Origin: Sulfitobacter sp. M05 | GTDB lineage: Bacteria > Pseudomonadota > Alphaproteobacteria > Rhodobacterales > Rhodobacteraceae | DNA: 64,000 nucleotides | Direction of reading: 5' to 3' | Assembly: GCF_029285175.1 (NCBI RefSeq) | Contig: NZ_JABEDH010000001.1 | Location: 1,178,001 to 1,242,000 of the forward strand | In this document: piece after piece, positions 35,221 through 43,474 of the stretch | Layout of the letters: each line of letters starts with the position of its first letter | Position numbering within the stretch: position 1 is the first letter of the stretch | Notes under the pieces: model-generated | The model's input: the letters and a program-made list of their open reading frames with translations, nothing else | Told to the model about the DNA's origin: nothing | Databases searched by the model: none | Position numbers and translations under genes: made by a program

Positions 35221-36099
35221 TCACTTCAAGTCATCTTCGTCGTCGTCAAACTCGGCCAGCAGGTCTTCATCTTCGTCATAGAAACCTTCGGCCCGCAGCT
35301 TGGCTTCGCGCTGCCTTTCAACCCGTTTCACCAATTGGATAGACAGCTCATAAAGTCCGTAAACCACCACAAACAGGATCACTTGGGTAATCACATCCGG
35401 TGGCGTGACCAACGCCGCCAGCACCAGAATCGCAACAACCGCATATTTGCGCACATTGCCCAGCCCCTCAGCGCTGACCAACCCGGCCTTGCCCATCAGC
35501 GTCAACAGCACAGGCAATTGGAAACACAGACCAAAGGCCACGATGAATTTTATTGTCAGGCTCAGGTATTCCTGCGCTGATCCCTGAAAGGCGATGCCGG
35601 CCACACCGTTCGCCACCGCTTCCGAGTCGTCACCGGTTAGTGATCCCTGCTGGAACCCCAGAAAGAAATCAAACGCTAGCGGGGTGACCACGTAGAACGC
35701 AAACGACGCGCCGATGAAGAACATGATGGGCGAAGCGACTAGAAACGGTAGGAACGCGCCCTTTTCGTTCTTATACAGCCCCGGCGCCACAAACCGCCAC
35801 ATCTGGTAGCTGATATAGGGAAAGCCCAGGACCAACCCGCCCAGAAGCGAGATCGAGATGGCAACAAAGAAGCCCTCTTGCAGCTTGATCAGGATCAGCC
35901 CGCAATCTTCCTGCCCACGCTCTGCCATGGCCGAACAGAGAGGACTGGTCAAAAAGTTGAAAATCGGGTTCCAAACCGTAAAGCAGATCACCATCCCGAT
36001 GATAAAGGCAATCACGGAATGGATCAGCCGCGTGCGCAGCTCTGCCAGATGTTCGATCAGCGGCGCTGCGCTGTCGTCAATATCGTCTGTCGCGCTCAT
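35221..36099 (-). CDS. tatC: Twin-arginine translocase subunit TatC
   Basis: 292 residues, six membrane segments. The N-terminal [20 protein letters not shown] and the Pro/Glu-containing loop [20 protein letters not shown] followed by [19 protein letters not shown] are the conserved receptor surface for twin-arginine signals. An acidic cytoplasmic tail ([18 protein letters not shown]) extends beyond the usual end. It follows tatB by 3 bp. Confidence 0.97.
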   Translation of the reverse strand: MSATDDIDDSAAPLIEHLAELRTRLIHSVIAFIIGMVICFTVWNPIFNFLTSPLCSAMAERGQEDCGLILIKLQEGFFVAISISLLGGLVLGFPYISYQMWRFVAPGLYKNEKGAFLPFLVASPIMFFIGASFAFYVVTPLAFDFFLGFQQGSLTGDDSEAVANGVAGIAFQGSAQEYLSLTIKFIVAFGLCFQLPVLLTLMGKAGLVSAEGLGNVRKYAVVAILVLAALVTPPDVITQVILFVVVYGLYELSIQLVKRVERQREAKLRAEGFYDEDEDLLAEFDDDEDDLK

Positions 36100-36102
36100 G
36101 TG

Positions 36103-36561
36103 TTACTCTTTTTCCGCTGCCGGGGGTTTTGCTGCCGCCTCAAGCTCTTCAGCTTTGGCCATCGCTTCCGCCGCTTCCCGCTGCTTGCGTTCTGCCGCTG
36201 CACGTGCCCCTGCCGCCTGAATTTTCTTAGCGTTTGCCGCACGTTCCGCCGACAATTTGCCGGTTTCGCTTTCCGGGTCCAGATCGGTCAGCGACTTGGC
36301 CGCAGATTTCACCCCATCCATCGCCGTGCCCACCGGATTGGTCGCCGCCTTGAGCGATTTATTGATCGACGTGGACATTTCGCGCATACCGCTATCGTCC
36401 GCCGCATCATTCATCGCAGAAGAGAACTCGCGTGCCATGCCTTTGGCTTTGCCGACAAACTGTCCGACCTTACGAAACAGGATCGGCAGGTCCTTGGGGC
36501 CGACAACAATCAGCGCCACGATCCCGATGACCAGCAGTTCGGTCCAGCCCAGATCGAACAT
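36103..36561 (-). CDS. tatB: Twin-arginine translocase subunit TatB
   Basis: 152 residues. It opens [20 protein letters not shown], one membrane helix followed by the conserved [20 protein letters not shown] amphipathic helix, then a long charged Ala/Glu-rich tail ([20 protein letters not shown]). This is longer than TatA and has the TatB-type Glu in the helix. It follows tatA by 3 bp. Confidence 0.95.
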   Translation of the reverse strand: MFDLGWTELLVIGIVALIVVGPKDLPILFRKVGQFVGKAKGMAREFSSAMNDAADDSGMREMSTSINKSLKAATNPVGTAMDGVKSAAKSLTDLDPESETGKLSAERAANAKKIQAAGARAAAERKQREAAEAMAKAEELEAAAKPPAAEKE

Positions 36562-36564
36562 GGA

Positions 36565-36786
36565 TTAAACCTTGTCTTTGGTCGTATCGTTTTCGGCGAC
36601 AACCTCGGTCTCAACGGTGTTGGACTCATCCGCCAGTTCTTTTTCGCCTTCGTTGATGCCCTTCTTAAAGCTGGTGATGCCCTTGCCGACTTCACCCATC
36701 AGGCTGGAAATCTTGCCGCGCCCGAACAGCACCAGAACCACAACCGCAATCAGCAAAAGGCCCGGCAAACCAATATTATTCAACAT
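36565..36786 (-). CDS. tatA: Twin-arginine translocase subunit TatA
   Basis: 73 residues from ATG 36786, chosen because AAAAGGAG lies 6 nt upstream; the frame is open further upstream without similarity. One membrane helix ([20 protein letters not shown]) carries the FGRGKI hinge, then the amphipathic helix [20 protein letters not shown]. It forms the size-adjustable channel with TatC and is the first gene of tatABC-DUF815. Confidence 0.95.
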   Translation of the reverse strand: MLNNIGLPGLLLIAVVVLVLFGRGKISSLMGEVGKGITSFKKGINEGEKELADESNTVETEVVAENDTTKDKV

Positions 36787-36941
36787 GTCATTTCTCCTTT
36801 TGGGACAGGCATATCGACGCCACGCCCGATCTGTTATTTCAATTTCTGTTTTAGGTAGCTGCGTGCGCAAGGCAAAGTGGCAAAGCCGTTTCGCCCGTGC
36901 GTTTCGGGCACCGGCGCAAAAATAATCACCCCTTGCCGCAC

Positions 36942-36967
36942 CCAACTGACAGGTTTATGTCAGTTGG
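36942..36967. promoter_or_regulatory. Perfect inverted repeat CCAACTGACA-N6-TGTCAGTTGG, likely WYL operator
   Basis: Ten-base arms with a 6-nt spacer, 43 bp before the ATG of the gene at 37010, which is coupled to a WYL regulator. No T-run follows, so a terminator is unlikely. CTGACA/TGTCAG dyads are typical of YafY-like regulator sites as I recall. Autoregulation is inferred. Confidence 0.6.
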
Positions 36968-37009
36968 CATCCCCTAGATGGGTCTCACACATGACCAAAG
37001 GAGTTTCTC

Positions 37010-37333
37010 ATGTCCCAGACCCAAGTCCAAACTGCAACTGTCGCCGAAATCGTGACATTTCGCCTGATCGAAGGTACCGAGCCTGCGGATTTTGTCAGCG
37101 CGGCCCGTGCGATTGAACCGATACTCAAGGCCAGCGGCACCGTCCTTGGTCGCACCCTGTCTTGCGATGACGCGGGCACATGGAACGATCACATCACATG
37201 GACCACAATGGCGGCGGCCAAATCCACCGCTGAGGCGATGATGGCCGATCCCATTGCCGCCCCGATGCTGCAGATGATTGACCCCGCGCATGTCTCGATG
37301 CGTCACGGGTTGATCAAATACCAACAGGAGTAA
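37010..37333 (+). CDS. Small protein with ferredoxin-like (antibiotic-monooxygenase-type) fold, unknown function
   Basis: 107 residues, preceded by AAGGAG. The pattern VAEIVTFRLIEGTEPADFVS, then AIEPILKASGTVLGRTLSCD, then HITWTTMAAAKSTAEAMMAD suggests a beta-alpha-beta dimeric alpha/beta barrel as in ABM-like proteins. The regulator gene starts one base after its stop, and a dyad operator lies in its promoter. It is therefore the likely target of that regulator, perhaps a detoxification function. No substrate can be named. Confidence 0.7.
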   Translation: MSQTQVQTATVAEIVTFRLIEGTEPADFVSAARAIEPILKASGTVLGRTLSCDDAGTWNDHITWTTMAAAKSTAEAMMADPIAAPMLQMIDPAHVSMRHGLIKYQQE

Positions 37334-37334
37334 C

Positions 37335-38000
37335 ATGCGCCGCACTGATCGTCTTTTTGACATCATCCAGATCCTGCGCGACGGTAAACTTTACCGCGCG
37401 CAGGACATTGCCGAACGGCTAGAGGTATCCACACGCACCATCTACCGCGATATGGACACGCTCAGCGCATCGGGGGTGCCCATCGAGGGCGAGCGCGGAG
37501 TGGGCTATATGATTACCCAAGCGATCAGCTTGCCGCCCCTGACCTTGACCGCCTCCGAGCTTGAGGCGCTGAACCTTGGGCTGGCAATTGTCGGCCAAGC
37601 CGCTGATGATGCATTAAAAACCGCGTCGGAAACACTGGCAGACAAGATCGACGCCGTACTGCCCGCCCAGACCATTGCCGAAGCAGAAGCGTGGAAATTC
37701 GCGGTTTACCCCTTTGCCGATCCGACGCGCAACCTCACGCATATGCCGCTGCTGCGCTCTGCGGTCAAAGCCCGCCAAAAAGTGCGCCTGACCTACACCT
37801 CGCGCGAAAATGCTGTGACCAGCCGTGTGATCCGGCCACTGCATATGGAGTATTGGGGCCGCGTCTGGACCCTGACCTCGTGGTGTGAATTGCGCGAGGG
37901 TTTTCGCGTCTTCCGCCTTGATCTGATCGAAAGCGCCGAGGCCCTGCCCGACCTGTTTGTCGATGAGCCGGGCAAGACGCTGGCGGATTACGTGCCTTAG
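37335..38000 (+). CDS. YafY-type WYL-domain transcriptional regulator
   Basis: 221 residues. The N-terminal winged helix MRRTDRLFDIIQILRDGKLY includes the recognition region LEVSTRTIYRDMDTLSASG. The C-terminal WYL domain reads VKARQKVRLTYTSRE and VIRPLHMEYWGRVWTLTSWC. WYL domains sense small ligands. The gene follows its neighbour by one base. Its stop overlaps by three bases the stop of the convergent Lin0512 gene at 37997. Confidence 0.92.
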   Translation: MRRTDRLFDIIQILRDGKLYRAQDIAERLEVSTRTIYRDMDTLSASGVPIEGERGVGYMITQAISLPPLTLTASELEALNLGLAIVGQAADDALKTASETLADKIDAVLPAQTIAEAEAWKFAVYPFADPTRNLTHMPLLRSAVKARQKVRLTYTSRENAVTSRVIRPLHMEYWGRVWTLTSWCELREGFRVFRLDLIESAEALPDLFVDEPGKTLADYVP

Positions 38001-38365
38001 GGTTTCAGCTTCCAGCCGGATTGCGGTGGCAAAAACGCCTCTACGCTCGCCTGTGCAACCACGATCGTTTCGCCCCCTGCTGGCACGTTCAACCCGCCAT
38101 GAACCGCGCGTACCTCGGCCTTGCCGCGTGGCAGCTTTGCCGTCAGCGCCACCAAGTCCAGCTTGTCCGGCTCTTGAACACCGATTGTCACCTGCACCCG
38201 CATCTCTTCATGCGACAAGTCCGTTACCGCGAAAAGCGGCAAAGATGAGTGACGCAGCGCGTCTTCAATCGCGCGGCTCGCTGCTTTGGTGTAATCCATC
38301 CCGTGCAGGTCATTGCCCATGCCCATCTCTATGATGACGCGGTGCATCGTTGTCAGATCACCCAT
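37997..38365 (-). CDS. Lin0512-family protein, second of a tandem pair
   Basis: 122 residues. ATG 38365 is preferred (GGAG 7 nt upstream, 8-bp overlap with the preceding gene); ATG 38347 is the alternative. The family features are VIIEMGMGNDLHGMDYTKAA near the N-terminus and VQVTIGVQEPDKLDLVALTA followed by VHGGLNVPAGGE. It is clearly paralogous to the product of the next gene upstream. The family has no firm function. Pairing suggests a hetero-oligomer. The operon continues upstream to an ABC ATPase and a symporter. Confidence 0.8.
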   Translation of the reverse strand: MGDLTTMHRVIIEMGMGNDLHGMDYTKAASRAIEDALRHSSLPLFAVTDLSHEEMRVQVTIGVQEPDKLDLVALTAKLPRGKAEVRAVHGGLNVPAGGETIVVAQASVEAFLPPQSGWKLKP

Positions 38366-38720
38366 CTGCCCGCTCCATATCAAACCCAACGGACAGCGCG
38401 ACATTGGCCATCACGGTGGGATGCCCGCCCCCCTCTTGCCCCACAGGTCGCGGCACATCCAGACCGCCTTGCGATACATTCACCGTCACATTGCCATAGG
38501 GAAACACCGCTTTCAGCACCTCGACATCCACGCGGTCCGGCTGCTGTACGCCAACGTCCAGCGTGATCTGCATCGCGGTTTTGTCAAATCCAAAGAGTTC
38601 CGCCAGATTGATCGAGTTGTGCCACAGCGCATCGCGCACCGCCCGCTCTGCCGCTTGGGTATAGTCCCCCCGCCGCAGCGACGATCCCATTCCAAACTCA
38701 ACAAGCAACGTGTCAGCCAT
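38358..38720 (-). CDS. Lin0512-family protein, first of a tandem pair
   Basis: 120 residues from ATG 38720 (GTG 38723 in frame). LLVEFGMGSSLRRGDYTQAA and LDVGVQQPDRVDVEVLKAVF, then VSQGGLDVPRPVG, align with the downstream paralogue throughout, with the shared pattern E-x-GMG-x-x-L-x-x-x-DYTxAAxRAxxDAL. It begins 9 bp after the ABC ATPase stop. Function unknown. Confidence 0.8.
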   Translation of the reverse strand: MADTLLVEFGMGSSLRRGDYTQAAERAVRDALWHNSINLAELFGFDKTAMQITLDVGVQQPDRVDVEVLKAVFPYGNVTVNVSQGGLDVPRPVGQEGGGHPTVMANVALSVGFDMERADG

Positions 38721-38729
38721 CACAAAATC

Positions 38730-39839
38730 CTATTCATCAAACGGAAATACAAAACACCGGTCGCGCGGGATCGTCAGCCACATCACCGCACCGGGTTGCG
38801 GCAAAAATACATTCGGCACCGTCGCCCGCAGGGTAGATCCGTCATGGTCCAATACAAATTCAACCAGACTTTCCGACCCCATAAACCGCGCCCGCGAGAC
38901 CACAGCCCGTGCCGGCATCCCCTCTTTTGCTGTGGGGTTTGGCCCCTTGCCCGCACGGTCAAAATCGATCCGCACATGTTGCGGGCGAAACACGATCTGC
39001 ACCCGCGTACCATCCGCCACACCGGGGGCCAGAAACCGCCCGAAGGCTGTTTGCGCAAGCGCTCCCTCGACGGTCGCCTCGATCACATTTGCATCCGAGA
39101 AAAACGCAACCGCCGCGCGGTCCAAAGGCCGAGTGTAAACATTGTAAGGGGCACCCTGCTGCACAATCTTGCCGTCGCGCATCAATGCGATTTCATCCGC
39201 CATTCGCATGGCCTCGTCCGGTTCATGGGTGACCAGCAGAACGGCGGTATCTTCTTCTTTGAGGATACTAAGGGTTTCGTCGCGGATGCCGTCGCGCAGG
39301 CGGTTGTCCAACCCCGAAAACGGTTCATCCATCAACATGATACGTGGCTTGGGGGCCAATGCCCGTGCCAGCGCAACGCGTTGTTGTTCGCCCCCTGACA
39401 ACTGGTGCGGATAGCCGTCGATAAAGCGCAACAGATCAACCCGCGCCAGCAGTTCTTCTACCCGGACGCGTTTCTCTGCCTTTGATCCCTTCAGGCCAAA
39501 GGCCACATTATCCGCCACCGACAGATGCGGAAACAGGGCAAAGTCCTGAAACATCAAGCCAATTTCGCGCCGCTCGGGCGGGATGCGAAACACCGTGTCA
39601 CAGATCAGCTTGCCATCCACATGGATTGTCCCACTGTCCTGCATTTCGACACCGGCAATCATCCGCAAGGTCGTGGATTTACCGCACCCCGAAGGCCCCA
39701 GCAGGCAGGTTACCTGACCCGGCATAATTTGCAGTGACACACCATCAACAACCGGACGGTCCGCAAAGGAACGACGCAGGTCCTTGATTTCAAGGCGCGG
39801 AACTACCGGTTGGTCCGGCGTAGAGGCAACAAGGGTCAT
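38730..39839 (-). CDS. ABC transporter ATP-binding protein (FbpC/PotA-like)
   Basis: 369 residues. Walker A is LLGPSGCGKSTTLRMIAG, Q-loop MFQDFALFPH, signature LSGGEQQRVALARAL, Walker B RIMLMDEPFSGLD and the switch His in VLLVTHEPDEAMRMA. The C-terminal TOBE-like domain (IVFRPQHVRIDFD, ARFMGSESLVEFVL) places it with importers for iron(III), spermidine or sulfate. No permease or binding-protein gene is nearby. Instead it sits between a sodium:solute symporter gene and the Lin0512 pair, so either it serves a transporter encoded elsewhere or this is an unusual association. Confidence 0.92.
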   Translation of the reverse strand: MTLVASTPDQPVVPRLEIKDLRRSFADRPVVDGVSLQIMPGQVTCLLGPSGCGKSTTLRMIAGVEMQDSGTIHVDGKLICDTVFRIPPERREIGLMFQDFALFPHLSVADNVAFGLKGSKAEKRVRVEELLARVDLLRFIDGYPHQLSGGEQQRVALARALAPKPRIMLMDEPFSGLDNRLRDGIRDETLSILKEEDTAVLLVTHEPDEAMRMADEIALMRDGKIVQQGAPYNVYTRPLDRAAVAFFSDANVIEATVEGALAQTAFGRFLAPGVADGTRVQIVFRPQHVRIDFDRAGKGPNPTAKEGMPARAVVSRARFMGSESLVEFVLDHDGSTLRATVPNVFLPQPGAVMWLTIPRDRCFVFPFDE

Positions 39840-39873
39840 AGATATCCGATGGAATTACTCGGAAAAACTGCTA

Positions 39874-41232
39874 TCAGCCCCGCCGCACCGCCGCAAGCAC
39901 TCCGGCAAAGCCGACCAGCAGAACAGCCAGACAAATCACCAACAGCTGTTCGTATTTGTGCCCCTCGGGCAGGACAGCGGCCACCATCGCCCAGCTGCGC
40001 CCGAAATAGGCAATAGCGCCTACTACCGCCGCACCAAAGGCAACAAGGTATCCCCATAGCGCCACGTCGCGGCCCATCACCAGCCCGACAACCAAGACCG
40101 GCGTCAGGAACATCGACGCAGTACCACTGACCGCGACCGCATCAAACAGCGAGGCATTGCCCCAAAGCGTCAATCCCGTGCCCGCCACCATAAAACCCAG
40201 CATCACAAGACGCCCGCCCGCCAGCGTGCGCGGCGCAAGGCGCAGCTCTTCGACCACCAAACGTGCAGCAGAAGCCAAGGCCGAATCCAGTGTGCTCAGG
40301 GCGGACACCAACAGGGAAATCATCAGGGCAACAAAGACCCAAGGCGGGAACATCACGGCCCATGTGCCGATCAACTGTCCCTCGTAGGCCGCCCCGGTCA
40401 GGCTGGCCTGGATACCAAAGAAGCCAAAGCCGATGATACACAGCGTGGAAATCCAGAACGCATGTAGAAACGAGGCCTTGGTGGTCGCCTCATCGGCGAT
40501 AAATCCACGGTCCATCATCACCGGATCATGGGCGGGATAAGAGAACACCTGCAACGCAGCCACCGCCAGCAACACCCATCCGTTATAGGCCCCCGATGCC
40601 CCCGGTGCCGTCACCACCGCGCCCAAATCAAATCCGGGGCTGGCGATCAACGCAATAAAGGCCACACCAAAAACCGCCAGAAACACCGACATCTGCACAA
40701 CATCCGTGCGCAAGGCCGCCGACAGCCCGCCCCAAGCGGAATAGGCCAGCCCCAAAACAGCAACGATCATGATGGCCGTGGCACCACTGCCGGCGAGTAC
40801 TGCGTTAAAGATCAACCCAACAACCAGTAGATTGGCAAACACTTCGGACAAAAGCCGCAGCGCAATCACCAGATTGTAACAGAGGTTCCCTGCCGCACCA
40901 AAATGGGCACCAAGCCAATCTTGCATCGACCGCGCCCCTTTCGCCCGAAGCCGCGCCACGATGAAACCGCCGGTCAGGAAGGACCCGTAATAGGCCGCAT
41001 AGGCCAGTGTCCCTGCGATTCCGTAGTAATATCCCAGAATGGCAGCGTTCATCAGGGAACGTGCAAAAATCCACGTGGTGACCTGTGATAGAACCAACAC
41101 CCAAAGCCCTGGTGCCCGCCCTTCAGCACTAAGCCCGCCAAAAAACCCGTCGATTGACGCGCGTTTAGGCGCAGCCAGAAGACTGGCAACCAGAATGGCC
41201 GCTAACAGTGAAATCAGAACAGTGGTTTGCAT
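39874..41232 (-). CDS. Sodium:solute symporter family protein
   Basis: 452 residues with about 12-13 hydrophobic segments and the SSS family features SQVTTWIFARSLMNAAILGY near residue 50, ARSMQDWLGAHFGAAGNL, YSAWGGLSAALRTDVVQMSV near 165 and SALSTLDSALASAARLVVEE near 320. The solute is unknown. It is the first gene of the symporter-ATPase-Lin0512-Lin0512 unit (34 bp gap to the ATPase). Confidence 0.9.
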   Translation of the reverse strand: MQTTVLISLLAAILVASLLAAPKRASIDGFFGGLSAEGRAPGLWVLVLSQVTTWIFARSLMNAAILGYYYGIAGTLAYAAYYGSFLTGGFIVARLRAKGARSMQDWLGAHFGAAGNLCYNLVIALRLLSEVFANLLVVGLIFNAVLAGSGATAIMIVAVLGLAYSAWGGLSAALRTDVVQMSVFLAVFGVAFIALIASPGFDLGAVVTAPGASGAYNGWVLLAVAALQVFSYPAHDPVMMDRGFIADEATTKASFLHAFWISTLCIIGFGFFGIQASLTGAAYEGQLIGTWAVMFPPWVFVALMISLLVSALSTLDSALASAARLVVEELRLAPRTLAGGRLVMLGFMVAGTGLTLWGNASLFDAVAVSGTASMFLTPVLVVGLVMGRDVALWGYLVAFGAAVVGAIAYFGRSWAMVAAVLPEGHKYEQLLVICLAVLLVGFAGVLAAVRRG

Positions 41233-41330
41233 CGGGCGGCCCTTTAACTGGTGGTGATTAGCGCAGGATTAGCTGCCAATGCCACAAACGACCACCGGTG
41301 ATCCCCTTTTGTCCCGCAAATGTGATCGGC

Positions 41331-42452
41331 CTATGCGGTCAGCTGGAAACCGGCACGGGCCAGATCCTGGCCATTGACCTGCACAACCACCTCATGCTGC
41401 CCGGGATACAGGGTGAAAGTTGTCGCGTCCCCTTTGAGGAAATGGTTTTTCGACAGGCTGAGCGTTTTGCCTTGCTTGATCTCTGACACCTTGAGTTTGA
41501 ACACTTTCTCCGCCGTCTTGCCGCCTGCACGGGCAAAGATGATGCGGTAATCTACCATCACCGGCAGGGTCTGATCCGCCGACAATTCACAGGCTATCGC
41601 CAGCCGGTCCCCGATGGCATAGCTCTCTGCCCCCAAGGTCAGCTTGGCCTGTACAGGCACATCACCGCGATAGCCTAGCAACTCCAAAGCGCCGGAATGC
41701 CCCTGTTTTACCAAGACCCGCAGGGCATGGCGCGTCATCCACGCCAGTTCCTTGGCATCCTGACGCCCCGCGCGCTGCCAGTCCTGCAACAACCCGATCA
41801 CCAGATCTGGCTCTTGCTTTGCAATATCGTTCAGATGGTTCGCCACCGACCGCGTGACATAACGGGTCTTGTCCGCATGGAGCTGTGTCAGGAACGGCAC
41901 CCGCTGCGCAGTTTCCAGCGTGACCGACTTGGCCCATGGCAGACGCGGGCGCGTGCCCTCGCTAACCAACCGGCGCACATGGTAGTTATCGTCCTGCGCC
42001 CAAAGCGCCAGACGGGCCAGCGTTTCGTCCGGCCAGCGGTTCAGGAAGGGCCGGATATAAAACTCCATCGAAAAACGCTTTGTCGCCTCATAAAGCAGGT
42101 CAAGCGCCCGTTCGCGGTGGTTTTCAAGCCCATGGCGCACGGCCAGAATACCGGGCACGGCGTGGATGAAATGGCCGAAATCATCGTCGCGCAAGGATGG
42201 ATCAAGCGGCGCAGGCAGTGCTGCTTCCAACTGGCTTGCCATGGTCGGGAAATCCGCCGCCAACTGCGCCTCTGCGCAATCGGCCATCCATTCCAGCCGC
42301 TCCATCAATTCGCGCTCGGCAAAACCTGACAGGGCCTTGGCCTGAAAACCGGAAGCATCAAAAGAAGGCACGCCGGCGGCAAACTCCGCCGCCAGCTGCG
42401 CAATAGTCTGCGGATTGAACAGGTGATCCTTGAGCGAGAATTTTTCAGCCAT
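41331..42452 (-). CDS. DNA alkylation repair protein (AlkC/AlkD-like HEAT repeats)
   Basis: 373 residues from ATG 42452; the frame is open upstream over the SDR gene without similarity. Helical repeat character runs through about residues 80-260, including LLYEATKRFSMEFYIRPFLN and ARLALWAQDDNYHVRRLVSE (HEAT-like), then THLNDIAKQEP-like VANHLNDIAKQEPDLVIGLL. The last 100 residues are a beta-sandwich-like extension (YAIGDRLAIACELSADQTLP, HEVVVQVNGQDLARAGFQL). AlkC-type enzymes excise 3-methyladenine. It follows the SDR gene by 5 bp, probably one transcript. Confidence 0.85.
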   Translation of the reverse strand: MAEKFSLKDHLFNPQTIAQLAAEFAAGVPSFDASGFQAKALSGFAERELMERLEWMADCAEAQLAADFPTMASQLEAALPAPLDPSLRDDDFGHFIHAVPGILAVRHGLENHRERALDLLYEATKRFSMEFYIRPFLNRWPDETLARLALWAQDDNYHVRRLVSEGTRPRLPWAKSVTLETAQRVPFLTQLHADKTRYVTRSVANHLNDIAKQEPDLVIGLLQDWQRAGRQDAKELAWMTRHALRVLVKQGHSGALELLGYRGDVPVQAKLTLGAESYAIGDRLAIACELSADQTLPVMVDYRIIFARAGGKTAEKVFKLKVSEIKQGKTLSLSKNHFLKGDATTFTLYPGQHEVVVQVNGQDLARAGFQLTA

Positions 42453-42457
42453 ATCAA

Positions 42458-43237
42458 TTACATCGTCAGGTTGGTTGCGCCACCATCCAGCAGCAAATTC
42501 TGGCCCACGATGAACCCGGCATGGGTGGAACACAAAAACGCACAAGCTGCGCCGAATTCCTGACGGGTGCCATAACGACCGGCTGGAATGGTTGCGGCCC
42601 TTTCACTGCGCGCATCCTCAAGCGAAATGTTACGCGATTTCACCACCGCCCCGTCCAGCGCATCAGCGCGATCTGTGGCGTGGATGCCGGGCAACAGGTT
42701 GTTGATTGTCACGCCTGATCCCGCCACTTGCCGTGATGTGCCTGCGACATAGCCGGTCAGACCGGTGCGGGCCGAATTGCTAAGGCCCAGAACACCAATC
42801 GGCGCGCGCACGGATTGCGAGGTAATGTTGACCACCCGGCCCCAGCCACGCTCCATCATGCCGGGCACCAGTGCTTTGATCAGGGAAATCGGGGCCAGCA
42901 TATTGGCATCCAGCGCCTTGATGAAATCCTCGCGGTCCCAGTCGGACCACATACCGGGAGGTGGGCCGCCCGCGTTGTTGACCAGAATATCCACGTCACC
43001 TGCCGCCGCGATCACAGCCGCCTGCCCTTCGGCGGTGGCGACATCTGCGGCCACAGTGGTGACTGAAACGCCATAGCTGCTGCGCAACCGTTCGGCTGCA
43101 GCCTCAAGCGCGTCACTGCCGCGGGCATTCATCACCAGATCGACACCCGCCTCCGCCAATGCTTCGGCACAGCCCAGCCCCAACCCTTTGGATGACGCAC
43201 AAACCAGTGCTGTTTTCCCTTTGATTCCCAAATCCAT
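42458..43237 (-). CDS. Short-chain dehydrogenase/reductase
   Basis: 259 residues from ATG 43237 (GGGGAA upstream). TGxxxGxG motif reads CASSKGLGLGCAEALAEAG, NNAG is present in DILVNNAGGPPPGMW, and the active-site Ser is in VVNITSQSVRAP. The Tyr-x-x-x-Lys position reads SNSARTGLTGYVAGTSRQ, so the usual Tyr and Lys are not where expected and the protein may be catalytically altered, as in some SDRs annotated 3-oxoacyl reductases. It ends FIVGQNLLLDGGATNLTM. First gene of a pair with the alkylation repair gene. Confidence 0.88.
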   Translation of the reverse strand: MDLGIKGKTALVCASSKGLGLGCAEALAEAGVDLVMNARGSDALEAAAERLRSSYGVSVTTVAADVATAEGQAAVIAAAGDVDILVNNAGGPPPGMWSDWDREDFIKALDANMLAPISLIKALVPGMMERGWGRVVNITSQSVRAPIGVLGLSNSARTGLTGYVAGTSRQVAGSGVTINNLLPGIHATDRADALDGAVVKSRNISLEDARSERAATIPAGRYGTRQEFGAACAFLCSTHAGFIVGQNLLLDGGATNLTM

Positions 43238-43337
43238 GGCGCGATTCCCCTGTTTCTGTTTCCCCAGACCTATCACGCCAACCGTCAACCGCCAGCAAAA
43301 CACCGCAGCCTTGACCCAGCCCCGACACAATCCTGGC

Positions 43338-43441
43338 CTAAACCTCCCTGAGTTTAACCCTAGACATCACGCACCTCCCATTTCCTCAATCAGAGCGAGA
43401 AGTGGCGATCAATCTTACAATTTTTACCCGAATTGCGATAG
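43338..43441 (+). repeat. Copy D of the dispersed 104-bp repeat
   Basis: Runs from CTA to TAG over exactly 104 bp and ends 33 bp before the second Hint gene. AGACATCACGC at 43362-43372 lies at the same offset (bases 25-35) as in copy C, and TTTTACCCGAATTGCGATAG at the right end aligns ungapped with the TTTTACTCGAAACGCTCTAG of copy C. The middle is more diverged. Confidence 0.6.
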
Positions 43442-43474
43442 GCTGCCGCCAGCCCCAAAGCACAGAGGACCAGA

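Noticed and set aside
38730-39839. Naming the ABC ATPase fbpC or potA
   Set aside because: No permease or binding-protein gene is present to define the substrate.
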